NCBI GenBank assembly: GCA_918797485.1
Contig: CAKKNE010000005.1
Span: 2,666,001-2,730,000, forward strand
DNA length: 64,000 bases
Reading direction: 5' to 3'
Source: Pelagomonas calceolata
Taxonomy: Eukaryota; Sar; Pelagophyceae; Pelagomonadales; Pelagomonadaceae
Within the stretch, counting starts at the first letter, position 1, and every line of letters begins with the position of its first letter. The notes under the pieces were generated by a model, which made no database searches, had not been told where the DNA came from, and saw only the letters and a program-made list of their open reading frames with translations. Shown here piece by piece: positions 38,157 to 47,098 of this stretch. The translations under genes and the position numbers were made by a program.

Positions 38157-39818
38157 ATGGGAGCCCAAAGGGTCGGCAGTCACACCGTCCAGCTCCCCAC
38201 AGACAACATCAAGCGCCGCCCCTCCCACATCTACATCGCACCTAAGGTGCCGGCCCAGCCCCACGCCCGGCCGACGACGGGTTTGTCCTACGAAATACGC
38301 AAACGTGCCCAACAGACGTGGATCGGACCGACCGGCGCCGTCGCCTTGCATGCGACGGGCGAGACGCGCAACCGCGGCGCTCTCACGTACGGGTTCCACA
38401 AAGCAACTACATTACGAGCGCGCGTCGTCACTCCGAAGGACGGGCCTTCATCAAACCAGCGCCTTCGGATAAGGAACAAGATCGTGCGCAAGTGGTTGTC
38501 TAATGGAGGTCGTTCGGTCGACCGCGTCGACACGGACTTTGTCGACGCGGCATCACTAAGAGAGTGCGACCGGTTTTTCGATGCATTGTGCGATTCTGGA
38601 AGAACCACGGCGTCCTTTGAGTCAATACGGGACTCGCTGGCCCACTGCTGCGGTCTAGAGGTCGACGACGAGAAGCTCGAGCACATCGTGAAAACGATCG
38701 TCCGGCGCGGCGACGACGGCTCGAAGCAGCAGTCGGACTGGCGGGGGCCGCACGACGGCCAACATTCTTTGGACATCTGGGACCCGGAGCCGGCGTTGGA
38801 TCGGGACATGTTCCGCATGTTGTATTTTGATGGAGACAAGGACTTCTTCGCGGCGGCGGGCGACCCTACAATGACAGTGGCATTGTGGGCGCAGGCGCAC
38901 TATAGAAGACGCACGATCGACGCAACCTTGGAAGAGCGGCCGCCGCCTCCACCTTTGGAGCTGCCCGCGACCATGGCGATTGAAGATAGGATCCAGGCGG
39001 AACTCGCGCACGAGCTCGCGGCGATTGAAAAAGGGAAGCCCGTGCCGGCGCTCGCGAACTGGCCATCCGTAGACCGCCCTGAAATCACGTCGCGCCCGCC
39101 GTCGCGCGAGTGTGGCGCCGGGGACGCGTGCGCTCGACGGCCGACGACGCCGACCCAGAACCGGTTGAGGCTGAAACGGAGCATGACGGAGGACGCCGTC
39201 GCCGACGAGCGCCTGTGGCCCGAGGCCGCCGAGGAGGAGGCCGAGGACGCTGAGGCGGGGATGGGCGGCGGGCGACCGACGGGCGGGGGCGGCCGGGCGC
39301 TCGACTGGTGGCGGCGGCCGGGCTTATCCAAGGGCAGCTGGCCGGCGCGGACGCGGCGCCTCGTGGACCGCGCGCGCGACGCGGCGACGCGGCGCCTGCA
39401 GGCCGGCGTGCTGGTCGAGCGCGTCCACACGAAACGCCGCCAGGCGTTGGCTACACAGCGGGGGGCCGTGCCCGCGTGGAAGCCGCCGCGCGGCCGCGGG
39501 CCGCGCGCGCCGCGGACCTCCGGCGACGGCTTCACGGAGACTTATGCGAAGGACCCGTTCCTTCGCGCGCCGCCGCACGGACATTTTTACGCGTCGCAGA
39601 AAGCGCGCGCCGCGGCCCGGCCCGGAACGGCAGGAGTTCTACTGGCGACGGCCTGGGCGACGACGGGTCCCCGCCCCCTCCGGGAGGGAAAGGCCCGGTT
39701 CCGTTCGGAGCGCAAGGAGCCCCCACCGAACATCGACCGGAGCGGCGTCTGGGACAAGCAGAACGACCCGCGCAACTGCAGCATGTCTTTTACGTTTAGG
39801 GACGGGCCGGGTGGGTAA
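38157..39818 (+). CDS. Hypothetical protein, 553 aa
   Basis: Not recognised. The ATG at 38157 starts MGAQRVGSHTVQLPTDNIKR; an in-frame ATG at 38073 lies upstream. The first third is basic with RRPSHIYIAPKVP and an alpha-helical region FVDAASLRECDRFFDALCDS, then FESIRDSLAHCCGLEVDDEK, which has the shape of an EF-hand pair without calcium ligands. The middle is acidic and Glu/Ala rich. The C-terminal third is Arg/Ala/Gly rich, ending DPRNCSMSFTFRDGPGG. The stop is only nine bases from the stop of the convergent methyltransferase-like gene. Confidence 0.65.
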   Translation: MGAQRVGSHTVQLPTDNIKRRPSHIYIAPKVPAQPHARPTTGLSYEIRKRAQQTWIGPTGAVALHATGETRNRGALTYGFHKATTLRARVVTPKDGPSSNQRLRIRNKIVRKWLSNGGRSVDRVDTDFVDAASLRECDRFFDALCDSGRTTASFESIRDSLAHCCGLEVDDEKLEHIVKTIVRRGDDGSKQQSDWRGPHDGQHSLDIWDPEPALDRDMFRMLYFDGDKDFFAAAGDPTMTVALWAQAHYRRRTIDATLEERPPPPPLELPATMAIEDRIQAELAHELAAIEKGKPVPALANWPSVDRPEITSRPPSRECGAGDACARRPTTPTQNRLRLKRSMTEDAVADERLWPEAAEEEAEDAEAGMGGGRPTGGGGRALDWWRRPGLSKGSWPARTRRLVDRARDAATRRLQAGVLVERVHTKRRQALATQRGAVPAWKPPRGRGPRAPRTSGDGFTETYAKDPFLRAPPHGHFYASQKARAAARPGTAGVLLATAWATTGPRPLREGKARFRSERKEPPPNIDRSGVWDKQNDPRNCSMSFTFRDGPGG

Positions 39819-39827
39819 AATCTATCC

Positions 39828-40754
39828 CTACTTAAACTTCACGACGGGGGATCCGATGAACTCCGCCTCCGCGGCCTCCACTTCCCTATTGGTCGTCTCG
39901 AAGCTGCTGCGCTCGGGCGAGGCGGCCTCCGAGACGCTCCGCTCGGGGGAGGCCGGCAGCTCCCGCCGCATGGTGTCGAGGAACGGGTCGAAATGGAACG
40001 GTCTTGCTTTCCTCCCCGGCGACTCGACCTGCCTCCCAAGATACGCCGGCGACGCGCCGACCCAGGACGTCGCGTCCTGGGCGCCCTCCCAGCGCGCGCA
40101 GTACAGCCACCGCGTGTCGGTCGCGAGGCGTCCGAGCGTGATCGAGCGGTGATTGTTCCGCAGGCCCGCCAATGTGGAAGGGAGGCTCTTCCACGGCGCG
40201 ATCTTGCAGCACGGCACCACCGCAAAAGGCAGCCGCCGCCTTCTGGCGAACTCGACGACGTCCTTCGTCGCGCCGCAGGGCCGATATCCCAAAACGCACC
40301 GCGCCCTACCAATGACGGTGTTCAGATCTCGACCCTGTATTGTCGTCGTCGTCGTCGCCTGGAGCCACGCGTCGCCGTCGTGCGCGTGCTGCGGCAGGCG
40401 GAATCTTGCCACGGCGACGTCGAAGGCAGCATCGTCGTCGCCCGTCGCCGTCAGGCCGAGTGGGTCGACAACAATTAATCCCTTCACGCCGCGCTTCGCG
40501 AGTTCGCGCGAGAGCGCGCCGTCGCCGCCCGCGACGTCGAGCACGGTGCTATTGACGTCGTAGTTGTTCAGCAGCACCTGGCGGAACGTGACGTTCGCGA
40601 GCAGCGCGTCGACGAAGAGCTCGACGTCCTCCGCGTAGCCGCGACCGACGTCGTGTATCGTGTGCGGCGCAAATTGTTTGACTCTGCTGCGGGGGTGTTG
40701 GCCGACCTTGGAGGGAGAGCCGGCGCCTCGTGTGGCGCTGCTCGACTCCTGCAT
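39828..40754 (-). CDS. SAM-dependent methyltransferase-like protein
   Basis: 308 aa from the ATG at 40754; an ATG nine codons upstream (40781) is in frame. A class-I methyltransferase motif I is clear: TVLDVAGGDGALSRELAKRG, followed by VKGLIVVDPLG (acidic residue at the end of strand 2). A later LPFAVVPCCKIAPWKSLPST has the VPCCK phrase found in methyltransferases acting on tRNA or protein. The C-terminal 60 residues are Ser/Glu rich. Substrate unknown. A short-range Thr-rich run (ATTTTTT) lies in the middle. Confidence 0.72.
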   Translation of the reverse strand: MQESSSATRGAGSPSKVGQHPRSRVKQFAPHTIHDVGRGYAEDVELFVDALLANVTFRQVLLNNYDVNSTVLDVAGGDGALSRELAKRGVKGLIVVDPLGLTATGDDDAAFDVAVARFRLPQHAHDGDAWLQATTTTTIQGRDLNTVIGRARCVLGYRPCGATKDVVEFARRRRLPFAVVPCCKIAPWKSLPSTLAGLRNNHRSITLGRLATDTRWLYCARWEGAQDATSWVGASPAYLGRQVESPGRKARPFHFDPFLDTMRRELPASPERSVSEAASPERSSFETTNREVEAAEAEFIGSPVVKFK

Positions 40755-41092
40755 CGTTCTCACAGCCTTTTTTATGCACAACTACGACTTTATACCATCA
40801 GCGGCAGCCTAGGTCCCGCGTGACGCCTGCCCAAAAGTTAGCGCCTGAGAGCCAATCTGCGCTAGCACCTATACGACGCTAGCAGCAACGGGCCTAAAGC
40901 CAAAAACCGATGTCGGCTCAGGCCCGCACAGATGTACAAAACTGGCCTGGTGCGATCAATTGGGATGCAATGAAGCGCTGGAGACGGCCCGCGCATAAAT
41001 AGTAGCTCGCACGCGACGCCAGAGACGCCAGAGCCTGAGACAGTCTCTCTGCTGATTTGCGGCGCGGCGGCTAGCGATCGTCAGTAGAAGAA
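40755..41092. other. Divergent promoter region, methyltransferase-like / zinc finger
   Basis: 338 bp. It contains the loose palindrome GCTAGCACCTATACGACGC followed by TAGC (40861-40883) and, before the plus gene, CAGAGACGCCAGAGCCTGAGAC. No gene. Confidence 0.4.
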
Positions 41093-41896
41093 ATGGCCGC
41101 CTGCCCAGCATGTACCTTTATCAACGCCGACGACGCGACCGCGTGCGAGATGTGCGGCGCGCAGCTCGGAACGCGCAACGCACCGCCCACCGACGCCGCC
41201 GTCAAGGCCTGCGCCCACTGCACGCTCGAGAACGCGGCCGACGCGAGCGCCTGCGTCGCGTGCGGCGCGTGGTGGTGCCCGCGGTGCACGCGCTGCGTGC
41301 CCGCGGCCGTCGCGTGCTGCGACGTTTGTAACTACCCGGACGATGAGGCGGCACCAGTGGCGGACGCGGCACCACCGGCGCCGATCACGCCGGACGACGT
41401 CGCGAACAAGGACTACCGGCCGCGCCGCGTCGAGCGCGCGCTCGCGGCCATGCCCCTGGACGCCCTGGAGCGCATCGTCGACGAGCCGGCGCGCTTCGTG
41501 GCGCGGGCCTGCGGCGAGCAGCCGCCGGCGGCGCGGCCCGTCGGGCGCGTCGCCGACCCCGAGCCCGGCGAGCCGGCGGCGGGGCGCGTCGCCGACGAAG
41601 ACGCGTCCGAGGACGGCGCCGGCTCCGAGTCTGACGCGGATCTCGCGGCGGCGGAGAAGCTGCTGGGGGACGCGTCGTCGTGTCCAGTGTGCGGCGCGAC
41701 GGCCACGACGCGCGAGCTCCTCGTGGCGCACTGCGTCGCAAGGCACGTCTGGGACGCGGGCGAGGTGCGGCGGCGGCGCGCCGCGAGGCCTCCGAAGAAG
41801 AAGCGCCGCCGCGCTGCCGCCGCTGCGGACGACCTTGACGATTTTATTGTGGCTGACGACGAGGAGGTCGAGGAGTACGACTCCTCAGGGAGCTGA
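41093..41896 (+). CDS. Protein with two RanBP2-type zinc fingers and a C2H2-like finger
   Basis: 267 aa. Two RanBP2/NZF-type fingers open the protein: CPACTFINADDATACEMCGA and CAHCTLENAADASACVACGA, each C-x2-C, ten residues, C-x2-C. A further Cys cluster follows at once (WWCPRCTRCVPAAVACCDVC). The middle is Ala/Pro/Glu rich. Near residue 211 is CPVCGATATTRELLVAHCVARH, a C2H2-like or UBZ finger. A basic nuclear-type stretch (PPKKKRRRAA) and an acidic tail (DDEEVEEYDSSGS) end it. NZF fingers commonly bind ubiquitin, and UBZ does too, so a ubiquitin- or RNA-reader role is likely (inference). Confidence 0.75.
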   Translation: MAACPACTFINADDATACEMCGAQLGTRNAPPTDAAVKACAHCTLENAADASACVACGAWWCPRCTRCVPAAVACCDVCNYPDDEAAPVADAAPPAPITPDDVANKDYRPRRVERALAAMPLDALERIVDEPARFVARACGEQPPAARPVGRVADPEPGEPAAGRVADEDASEDGAGSESDADLAAAEKLLGDASSCPVCGATATTRELLVAHCVARHVWDAGEVRRRRAARPPKKKRRRAAAAADDLDDFIVADDEEVEEYDSSGS

Positions 41897-41923
41897 TGTG
41901 TAAATGTGACAACACTGGCATAC

Positions 41924-42325
41924 TTACAATCCCACAAGAGTCCTTGCCTCCTCGCCGAGTTTCTTCCGCGCCCGGTCCCGCCGCTCGTTCAGCTCCGCGA
42001 CCTCGACCTTCGCGGAGCACAGCTCCGCAACCAATCGATCGTGCGTCGCCGCGCCCGTCGACCGCGCCGCCGCGAGCGCGTCGCGCACGCTGTCGCGCTT
42101 TGCGCGCTTCGTCTCGAGCTCCTTCTTGAGCTCGTCGACCTTGAGCAGGTTCGTGCGCACGATGTCGGACCAGGCGTTCTTCAGCGTCTTGTGCTGTTCT
42201 TCCAGCGCCTTGATCTGCTGGCGGTAGCCCTCCTCGCGGCGCGCCCAGGCGGCGTCATCCAAGTAGCGCTGGTCGTCGTCGTCCTCGAGCGAGGTGGTCG
42301 AGGTGCGCGTGGCGTCGTCGGCCAT
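41924..42325 (-). CDS. Small coiled-coil protein
   Basis: 133 aa. An acidic N-terminus (TSLEDDDDQRYLDDAAW) is followed by a long coiled coil, EEGYRQQIKALEEQHKTLKN onward, with heptad leucines and alternating charges nearly to the end. No known family recognised. Size and structure recall axonemal or centriolar small coiled-coil proteins, but that is only a guess. Its 3' end is 27 bp from the stop of the zinc-finger gene. Confidence 0.7.
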   Translation of the reverse strand: MADDATRTSTTSLEDDDDQRYLDDAAWARREEGYRQQIKALEEQHKTLKNAWSDIVRTNLLKVDELKKELETKRAKRDSVRDALAAARSTGAATHDRLVAELCSAKVEVAELNERRDRARKKLGEEARTLVGL

Positions 42326-42845
42326 CGGTTTTTTTTTCGCGGCGGCGGCGTACCGCTGCAGTCAGGGAGAGCGTGCTGTTTAGAGAGCAGTTTTCGAGCG
42401 TCCGCAGCGAAACCGATCGTAACTCGCGAACCACAGTCGAAAAATATAGCAGTGGTATTCAGGAATCTACACAGGAGCGCCACCCCGGCCCAATCCAGCC
42501 TGCTTTTTGCCCCAGCCCCAAGCCCAGGCGCCCATAGGCCTAGTACCTTACCTAGTGCGCGGGAGTCCCAGAACGTGCCACGACGTAGTATCGTGAGCCA
42601 GAGAGCATGCCCTGACCCGCAGACACGGCCCCAGCCCCCCAAGCTCCTCGACCCCCCTCTGTCCAATTTTTTTGTCGAGGGCTGCACGCCGCACATAGCA
42701 CAAGGGAATCTTGATCGCGGAAGCCTCGACGAACGCGAAGAAGAAAGGACTGCGTCGGCTCCCGACGAAGTCGTTGAGAAGGGCAGCCTGCCACAAAAAA
42801 GTGACAAGGGCAGCCTGCCATTGCCAGCAGCCTATAGCTGAAGCC
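42326..42845. other. Divergent promoter region, coiled-coil / TMTC-like
   Basis: 520 bp with low coding character. A near-direct repeat GGGCAGCCTGCCA occurs twice (about 42781 and 42809). An ATG at 42711 opens a frame running into the TMTC-like gene, giving a possible N-terminal extension of 45 residues. Otherwise nothing seen. Confidence 0.4.
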
Positions 42846-44891
42846 ATGCGCACGCCGCCGAAGAACGGCCGGGCGCCCGCTTCAACGCCCAAGCCCCAAT
42901 CAAAGAAGAAGCTCCTCGAGGGGTTGGATCAGGCGACGCTGTGCCGGGCGGCGGCCGTTTCATTAGCGTTAGTCGCGCACCTGCCTTCTTTGTTAGATGG
43001 AGATCTACGAGACGTGCTGGACCCGGACTACGACTCCGAGGAGAGTTTGATTGAAGCATTGAGGACCTGCGCTTTTGGTGTGGACGGTGGTGGTTGCAGA
43101 AGACCGGCGAGCTGTGTCCTTTCACTGTTGTTAAAGGGCTCGTCCACCATCACAAAACGTCTGATCAATGTGCTGCTCCACGGCCGCGTCGCCTGGCGCG
43201 CCTTTGACGTGGCGCTTGCTATTACGCAAGACCACGCGGCTTCTTTAGCTGGTGTTGGCCTGACGATCTGCGCGCACCCTTTACATGCCGAGGCCGTGAG
43301 CTGGACGGGGGCTAGATCGTTGTTACTAGCGACGGTCTTCGTGCTCGAGGCCGTCAAGAGGCATATCGACGGGGATTCTGTTGGAGGCGCGTTGTTCACA
43401 CTCGTCGCGTGCGCCGCGCACGCCGCAGCGGCGGCCTCACCATTTCTAATGATGGCAATTCACAGTAATGACCTCGCCCCCTCAATGCTGGCGGCCTGTC
43501 TGGGCGCGTGGCTGTTTCTGGGCATCGACGGGTCGCGCGTCTACGACGCGCAGGCCCGAGCGCCGCTACCCGTATCCTTGCCGCCCCGCGAGTGGTACGC
43601 TTCGGTCCGGGACGGCCTCGCGTCCCTAGCATGGTACGCATCTTCCTTCGTGATCCCGCCCGAAAATCCCATTGCTTTACGCCCCGCGCTCTTCGACCGC
43701 GCGCAGCTGGCGCATCCGTCATTAGCTTTGGAAAGGACGGTGTATGCCCTGGCCTTTTCCTGTTTGGTTACTCTTTTTGTGCTCTTGCGGAAGCATCATA
43801 CCATAAAAATTGCCCTGCGCTTCATGATGGCGTTCTCGCTGTCCATCGCCGTATGTTCAACGGCCTGCGCGTCTTCAGTGGTTTCCGATAGAGTCGCCTA
43901 CCTGCCATCCATCGTGGCGGCCTGCCTCCTGTCGATCGGCGTCGCTTTTTGCAGAGGCCGCGGGCCCGCGATTGCACCCCACCAGGAGCTCGACGAGGAT
44001 TATTCGTCGTCCTCGAGCGACGACCACGCGACACCGTCCAAGAAGCGCAAGAACGGTATCCATCAAAAACCGAGCGGCCTCGCGAAATTGGCTGGAGACT
44101 GCTGCGTCGCGCTGTCGGTCTGCTGCGCGGGCCTCCAAGCGCTACGGAACCATGTGCGTGCCCAACCTTATTCAAATGAGCTCGCGTTATTACGCGCGGC
44201 GACTAGATCATCGCCCGACGACGCCGTGAGTTGGGCCCAGTTGGGCGACGCGCTCCGGACGGCTCCAACGGATGAGCCCTGGTTCCGCGAGACGGACGCG
44301 ACGAAGGCCTATGAGGCCGCCGTCGACGCCGGTTTGGAACCGGAGCCCTGCGGGCTGTTGGCGCTGCGGCCGCGGCCCGTACCTTCTAGTATAGCGGGCT
44401 GCTACGAGCAGCGCGCGGACGTTTTTGGGCGGGGGTCTCATGATGGTGTTTTACAACTCTTTGAAGCCGCCAAATGGCATACGAGAGGAGGCGACTTCAA
44501 GAAGGCGACGCGGAATTTGCTGAGAGTTAAAAAAGCACTACCTCGGGATCCCGAGCTTTGGGTCCAGTTCGGCCTCGCGCGGAGGGGAGCGGGGAAACTG
44601 GCGCCTGCTGTGGAAGCGTATGAACGGGCTGTTGAATTAGATCCGGCATGCGTCGAGGCCTACCAAAACTGGGGCAATTTGGAGCTCGGCCGGGAGAACC
44701 GGCCGCGGGCGCTCGAACTATTTAGACGGGAATTGGAACTGGACCCGTCTCACAGAAGTCGGTTTGAGAACTACGCGAGCGACCCGGACATCCAGGCGCT
44801 GCTCAAGGGCGAGCCCTTCACGGAGCGGCCCGTTCCGCCGCCGGTACAACCTCCGGCGGACCCGCCCGAGGAGGTCTGGGGCGAAAGTTAG
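42846..44891 (+). CDS. TMTC-like multipass membrane protein with C-terminal TPRs
   Basis: 681 aa from the ATG at 42846. After a basic N-terminus come several membrane helices. The phrase ICAHPLHAEAVSWTGARSLL matches the lumenal-loop signature of TMTC O-mannosyltransferases (HP-x-H-x-EAV, then a GR/GAR-x-x-LL). Later VSDRVAYLPSIVAACLLSIG matches the family's (D/E)RV-x-Y-(L/I)PS helix. After an acidic linker (DEDYSSSSSDDHATPSKKR), TPRs occupy the last 200 residues: DPELWVQFGLARRGAGKLAP, YERAVELDPACVEAYQNWGN. TMTCs sit in the ER and mannosylate extracellular domains. A short form, with activity inferred from family only. Confidence 0.75.
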   Translation: MRTPPKNGRAPASTPKPQSKKKLLEGLDQATLCRAAAVSLALVAHLPSLLDGDLRDVLDPDYDSEESLIEALRTCAFGVDGGGCRRPASCVLSLLLKGSSTITKRLINVLLHGRVAWRAFDVALAITQDHAASLAGVGLTICAHPLHAEAVSWTGARSLLLATVFVLEAVKRHIDGDSVGGALFTLVACAAHAAAAASPFLMMAIHSNDLAPSMLAACLGAWLFLGIDGSRVYDAQARAPLPVSLPPREWYASVRDGLASLAWYASSFVIPPENPIALRPALFDRAQLAHPSLALERTVYALAFSCLVTLFVLLRKHHTIKIALRFMMAFSLSIAVCSTACASSVVSDRVAYLPSIVAACLLSIGVAFCRGRGPAIAPHQELDEDYSSSSSDDHATPSKKRKNGIHQKPSGLAKLAGDCCVALSVCCAGLQALRNHVRAQPYSNELALLRAATRSSPDDAVSWAQLGDALRTAPTDEPWFRETDATKAYEAAVDAGLEPEPCGLLALRPRPVPSSIAGCYEQRADVFGRGSHDGVLQLFEAAKWHTRGGDFKKATRNLLRVKKALPRDPELWVQFGLARRGAGKLAPAVEAYERAVELDPACVEAYQNWGNLELGRENRPRALELFRRELELDPSHRSRFENYASDPDIQALLKGEPFTERPVPPPVQPPADPPEEVWGES

Positions 44892-44927
44892 TAAGTGAGT
44901 TTTTGAATTAATCCCTTGTGGACTCGC

Positions 44928-45431
44928 TCAGTTGAGCGGTGACGGCGGCGCCGCGAAGATCTCCGCGCAGCTCCCGCACTCGGGGCCGTTGCCGTGGAGG
45001 CAGGTGGCCGTCTTGCCCTGTTTCTTGGTCGGTGTGGGCGCCGACAGGTTCTGGACCGCGGCGAGCGCCGCCCGCGACGGGATCGGCTCGGCGGCGTCGC
45101 TGCCGGCCTCGGACGCGACGTCGTCCGCCGGCGCTTCCTCGGCCTCGCCTTCTTCCTCGATCTTCGACTGCTCGAGCTGCTTCGCGATGCGGTCGAACGC
45201 CTCCTCCTGCTCGGACTCCTTCAGCGCCGCGGCTAATGCATCAGCTTCGTCATAGCACGGTTTGAGCGGCGTTTCGCCCTCGCTCTCGTGATAGGAATAC
45301 TCGCTGGCGAAGGACTGGCGCGACGACACCGCGGAGGCTTGGCTCATGTTGCTCGTGCGGCGCGGCGACGGCTTCGCGGGCGCCGGAGACGGCTTATCGG
45401 TTTCAGGGGCAGAGCTGACGAGGGACGCCAT
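44928..45431 (-). CDS. Acidic hypothetical protein, 167 aa
   Basis: Starts at the ATG at 45429-45431; an in-frame ATG lies 16 codons upstream. It is Ser/Pro rich at first (PSPAPAKPSPRR), then acidic and helical: YDEADALAAALKESEQEEAF has the shape of a ubiquitin-interacting motif (acidic run, Ala, x-x-x, Ser). It ends with CLHGNGPECGSCAEIFA, a small Cys/His group. The UIM is a suggestion only. A loose copy of the GCTAG motif (TAGCGGAGCGAGGCACTAGC, 45561-45580) lies 130 bp upstream. Stop codon 36 bp from the TMTC-like stop. Confidence 0.6.
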   Translation of the reverse strand: MASLVSSAPETDKPSPAPAKPSPRRTSNMSQASAVSSRQSFASEYSYHESEGETPLKPCYDEADALAAALKESEQEEAFDRIAKQLEQSKIEEEGEAEEAPADDVASEAGSDAAEPIPSRAALAAVQNLSAPTPTKKQGKTATCLHGNGPECGSCAEIFAAPPSPLN

Positions 45432-45613
45432 TAGTCCCGGCTCTCTGTGGCTGGCCGCGGTGGCTGTGATGTTTGTCACTGCTGAGAGGCTTGGTAAGGC
45501 CGCGCGCGCAGCGGGGGCCGCAAAACGCCGACGGCAAAAAATAAACTGCGGTCTAATCCTTAGCGGAGCGAGGCACTAGCGAATGCTTGAACAGATCACT
45601 TACACAAGAGCAC

Positions 45614-47098
45614 TCACCACAAAGCCACGACCGCCGCGGCCCCGACGAATCCCGCGGCCGCAGCGGACGTCAACGCGCCCGTAGATGTCCCGTTGAGGCC
45701 GCCTGCCGCATCGCTGACGAAGAACGGCGAGGCGTCCAGGGCGGAGCACTCCGTCCACTGGGAAGCGTCCGTGAGCGCGTCGCGTAGCTCTTTTTGGGTC
45801 CCCGACCGCAGCCCGTCGTAGCAATAGGCGTCCGGGGTCTCCTCGAACGTGATCGAGGCGTCCTCGAGGCCAGGAGGTAATGCCGAAGTCGACGAATCGG
45901 TGGCGTCCGACCAGCCGCCGCCGGTGTGCAAGCCCGCCACGGCCTCGCCGTTGTCGACGACAAATATCTGATCTCCGCTCGCCGAGAGGGCAAAGCTTCC
46001 CGAGACGGAGTCCATGTCCGCCAGCGTCACCGTCTGGCCCGCAGCGACGCTTGGAAGGCTCAGGGACAGCGTGCCCTCGTTGTCGCGCCAGTTACCGCTC
46101 TCGAGCCAGCCGTTGTCCGTGATCGTCAGCGCGATCCCGTTCGGAAATGTCTTCAGAAACACGATCACCAGGTCGTCCGGGTTGTCGAAGCGGGCCCCAG
46201 CGATCAGCACGTCGCCCGCACCGACGCGGTCGGCGCCGGAGCCATCAAAATCGTCCGCCGCGGGCGGATCGTCGTTGCACGCGTCGGCCCGGATCTGCGC
46301 TTCGGCCTCATCGTCAAAGACCGCTGCGACGAGCTCGGGGTAATCTACGTAGGGATTCCGGTTCCCTTGGTAGTCGGTGCAGATCTGAGCGTTGCGTAGA
46401 CGCTCAGCGTCATCGACCGGGTCATCGATGTGCCACTGGCGCAGCCAGGCGTAGCTCGCGAGGCGGCCGCTCTCGGCGCAGCCGCAGCCGTCCACGAGCT
46501 GCAGCGCCTCCGTGTCCTTTTCGCCGCCGTCGTAGCGCGTCACCATGTAGAACGCGGCGCGGGCGATGTCGCCTCTGGTCGACGGCGGCGGCAGGAACGA
46601 ATCGACGTCGTCCGCCGTGTCCGGCGCCTCCGTATGGGCCGGCGCCTCGCAGGTCGGCGTGCCGTCGGAGAGACAGTCGCCGAAATTTTTGTTTCCCCTG
46701 GCAGAGTTGACGGACCAGTCGGCCGGGAACAGGTGGTGGAGGTCGCTGAAGTCGGGCCCCTCGTAGCCCACGCCACACGACTTCGGCCACGAGTGCTCGC
46801 GGTTCCAGCCGTCGCTGTCGCCGCTCAGCGAGTCCGGCATCGACCGCCGCGAATAAATGCCGAGCACGTTGTCCGTGTTAGCAGGATCTGCGTCGATGAC
46901 CTTCAGGGCGTCCCAGACGTCGGTGGCGGACGACGTGTAGGGAATGACGTCGTGCGGCGACTTGATTCGCGCGTGCAGCGCAGCGCGTAGAGCACTGCCC
47001 GTCAGCGTCAGGTCGACGTAGGCATAATAAGTGGCTGTGTCGCAGTCACTTGCGGTCGCGCCGCGCAGGACTAGAACCAGCGCTGTGAGCCGTAACAT
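45614..47098 (-). CDS. Secreted/surface endonuclease I (EndA/NucM family)
   Basis: 494 aa. A signal peptide MLRLTALVLVLRGATAS leads to an endonuclease I domain (about 20-260): GWNREHSWPKSCGVGYEGPD with the catalytic His region, then DLHHLFPADWSVNSARGNKN with the second His pair and Asn/Arg of the active site. A second domain (about 285-430) is lamin-tail or beta-sandwich-like: DVLIAGARFDNPDDLVIVFL, ITDNGWLESGNWRDNEGTLS. The C-terminus ends in a hydrophobic Ala-rich stretch AAAAGFVGAAAVVALW after small residues, as for a GPI anchor. It probably degrades external DNA/RNA, releasing phosphate and nucleosides at the cell surface. Start in a divergent promoter with a GCTAG motif pointing toward it. 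Confidence 0.92.
   Translation of the reverse strand: MLRLTALVLVLRGATASDCDTATYYAYVDLTLTGSALRAALHARIKSPHDVIPYTSSATDVWDALKVIDADPANTDNVLGIYSRRSMPDSLSGDSDGWNREHSWPKSCGVGYEGPDFSDLHHLFPADWSVNSARGNKNFGDCLSDGTPTCEAPAHTEAPDTADDVDSFLPPPSTRGDIARAAFYMVTRYDGGEKDTEALQLVDGCGCAESGRLASYAWLRQWHIDDPVDDAERLRNAQICTDYQGNRNPYVDYPELVAAVFDDEAEAQIRADACNDDPPAADDFDGSGADRVGAGDVLIAGARFDNPDDLVIVFLKTFPNGIALTITDNGWLESGNWRDNEGTLSLSLPSVAAGQTVTLADMDSVSGSFALSASGDQIFVVDNGEAVAGLHTGGGWSDATDSSTSALPPGLEDASITFEETPDAYCYDGLRSGTQKELRDALTDASQWTECSALDASPFFVSDAAGGLNGTSTGALTSAAAAGFVGAAAVVALW

Noticed and set aside
41906-42841. 311-codon plus-strand frame
   Set aside because: It overlaps the coiled-coil gene antisense and then non-coding promoter sequence. 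No domain seen.
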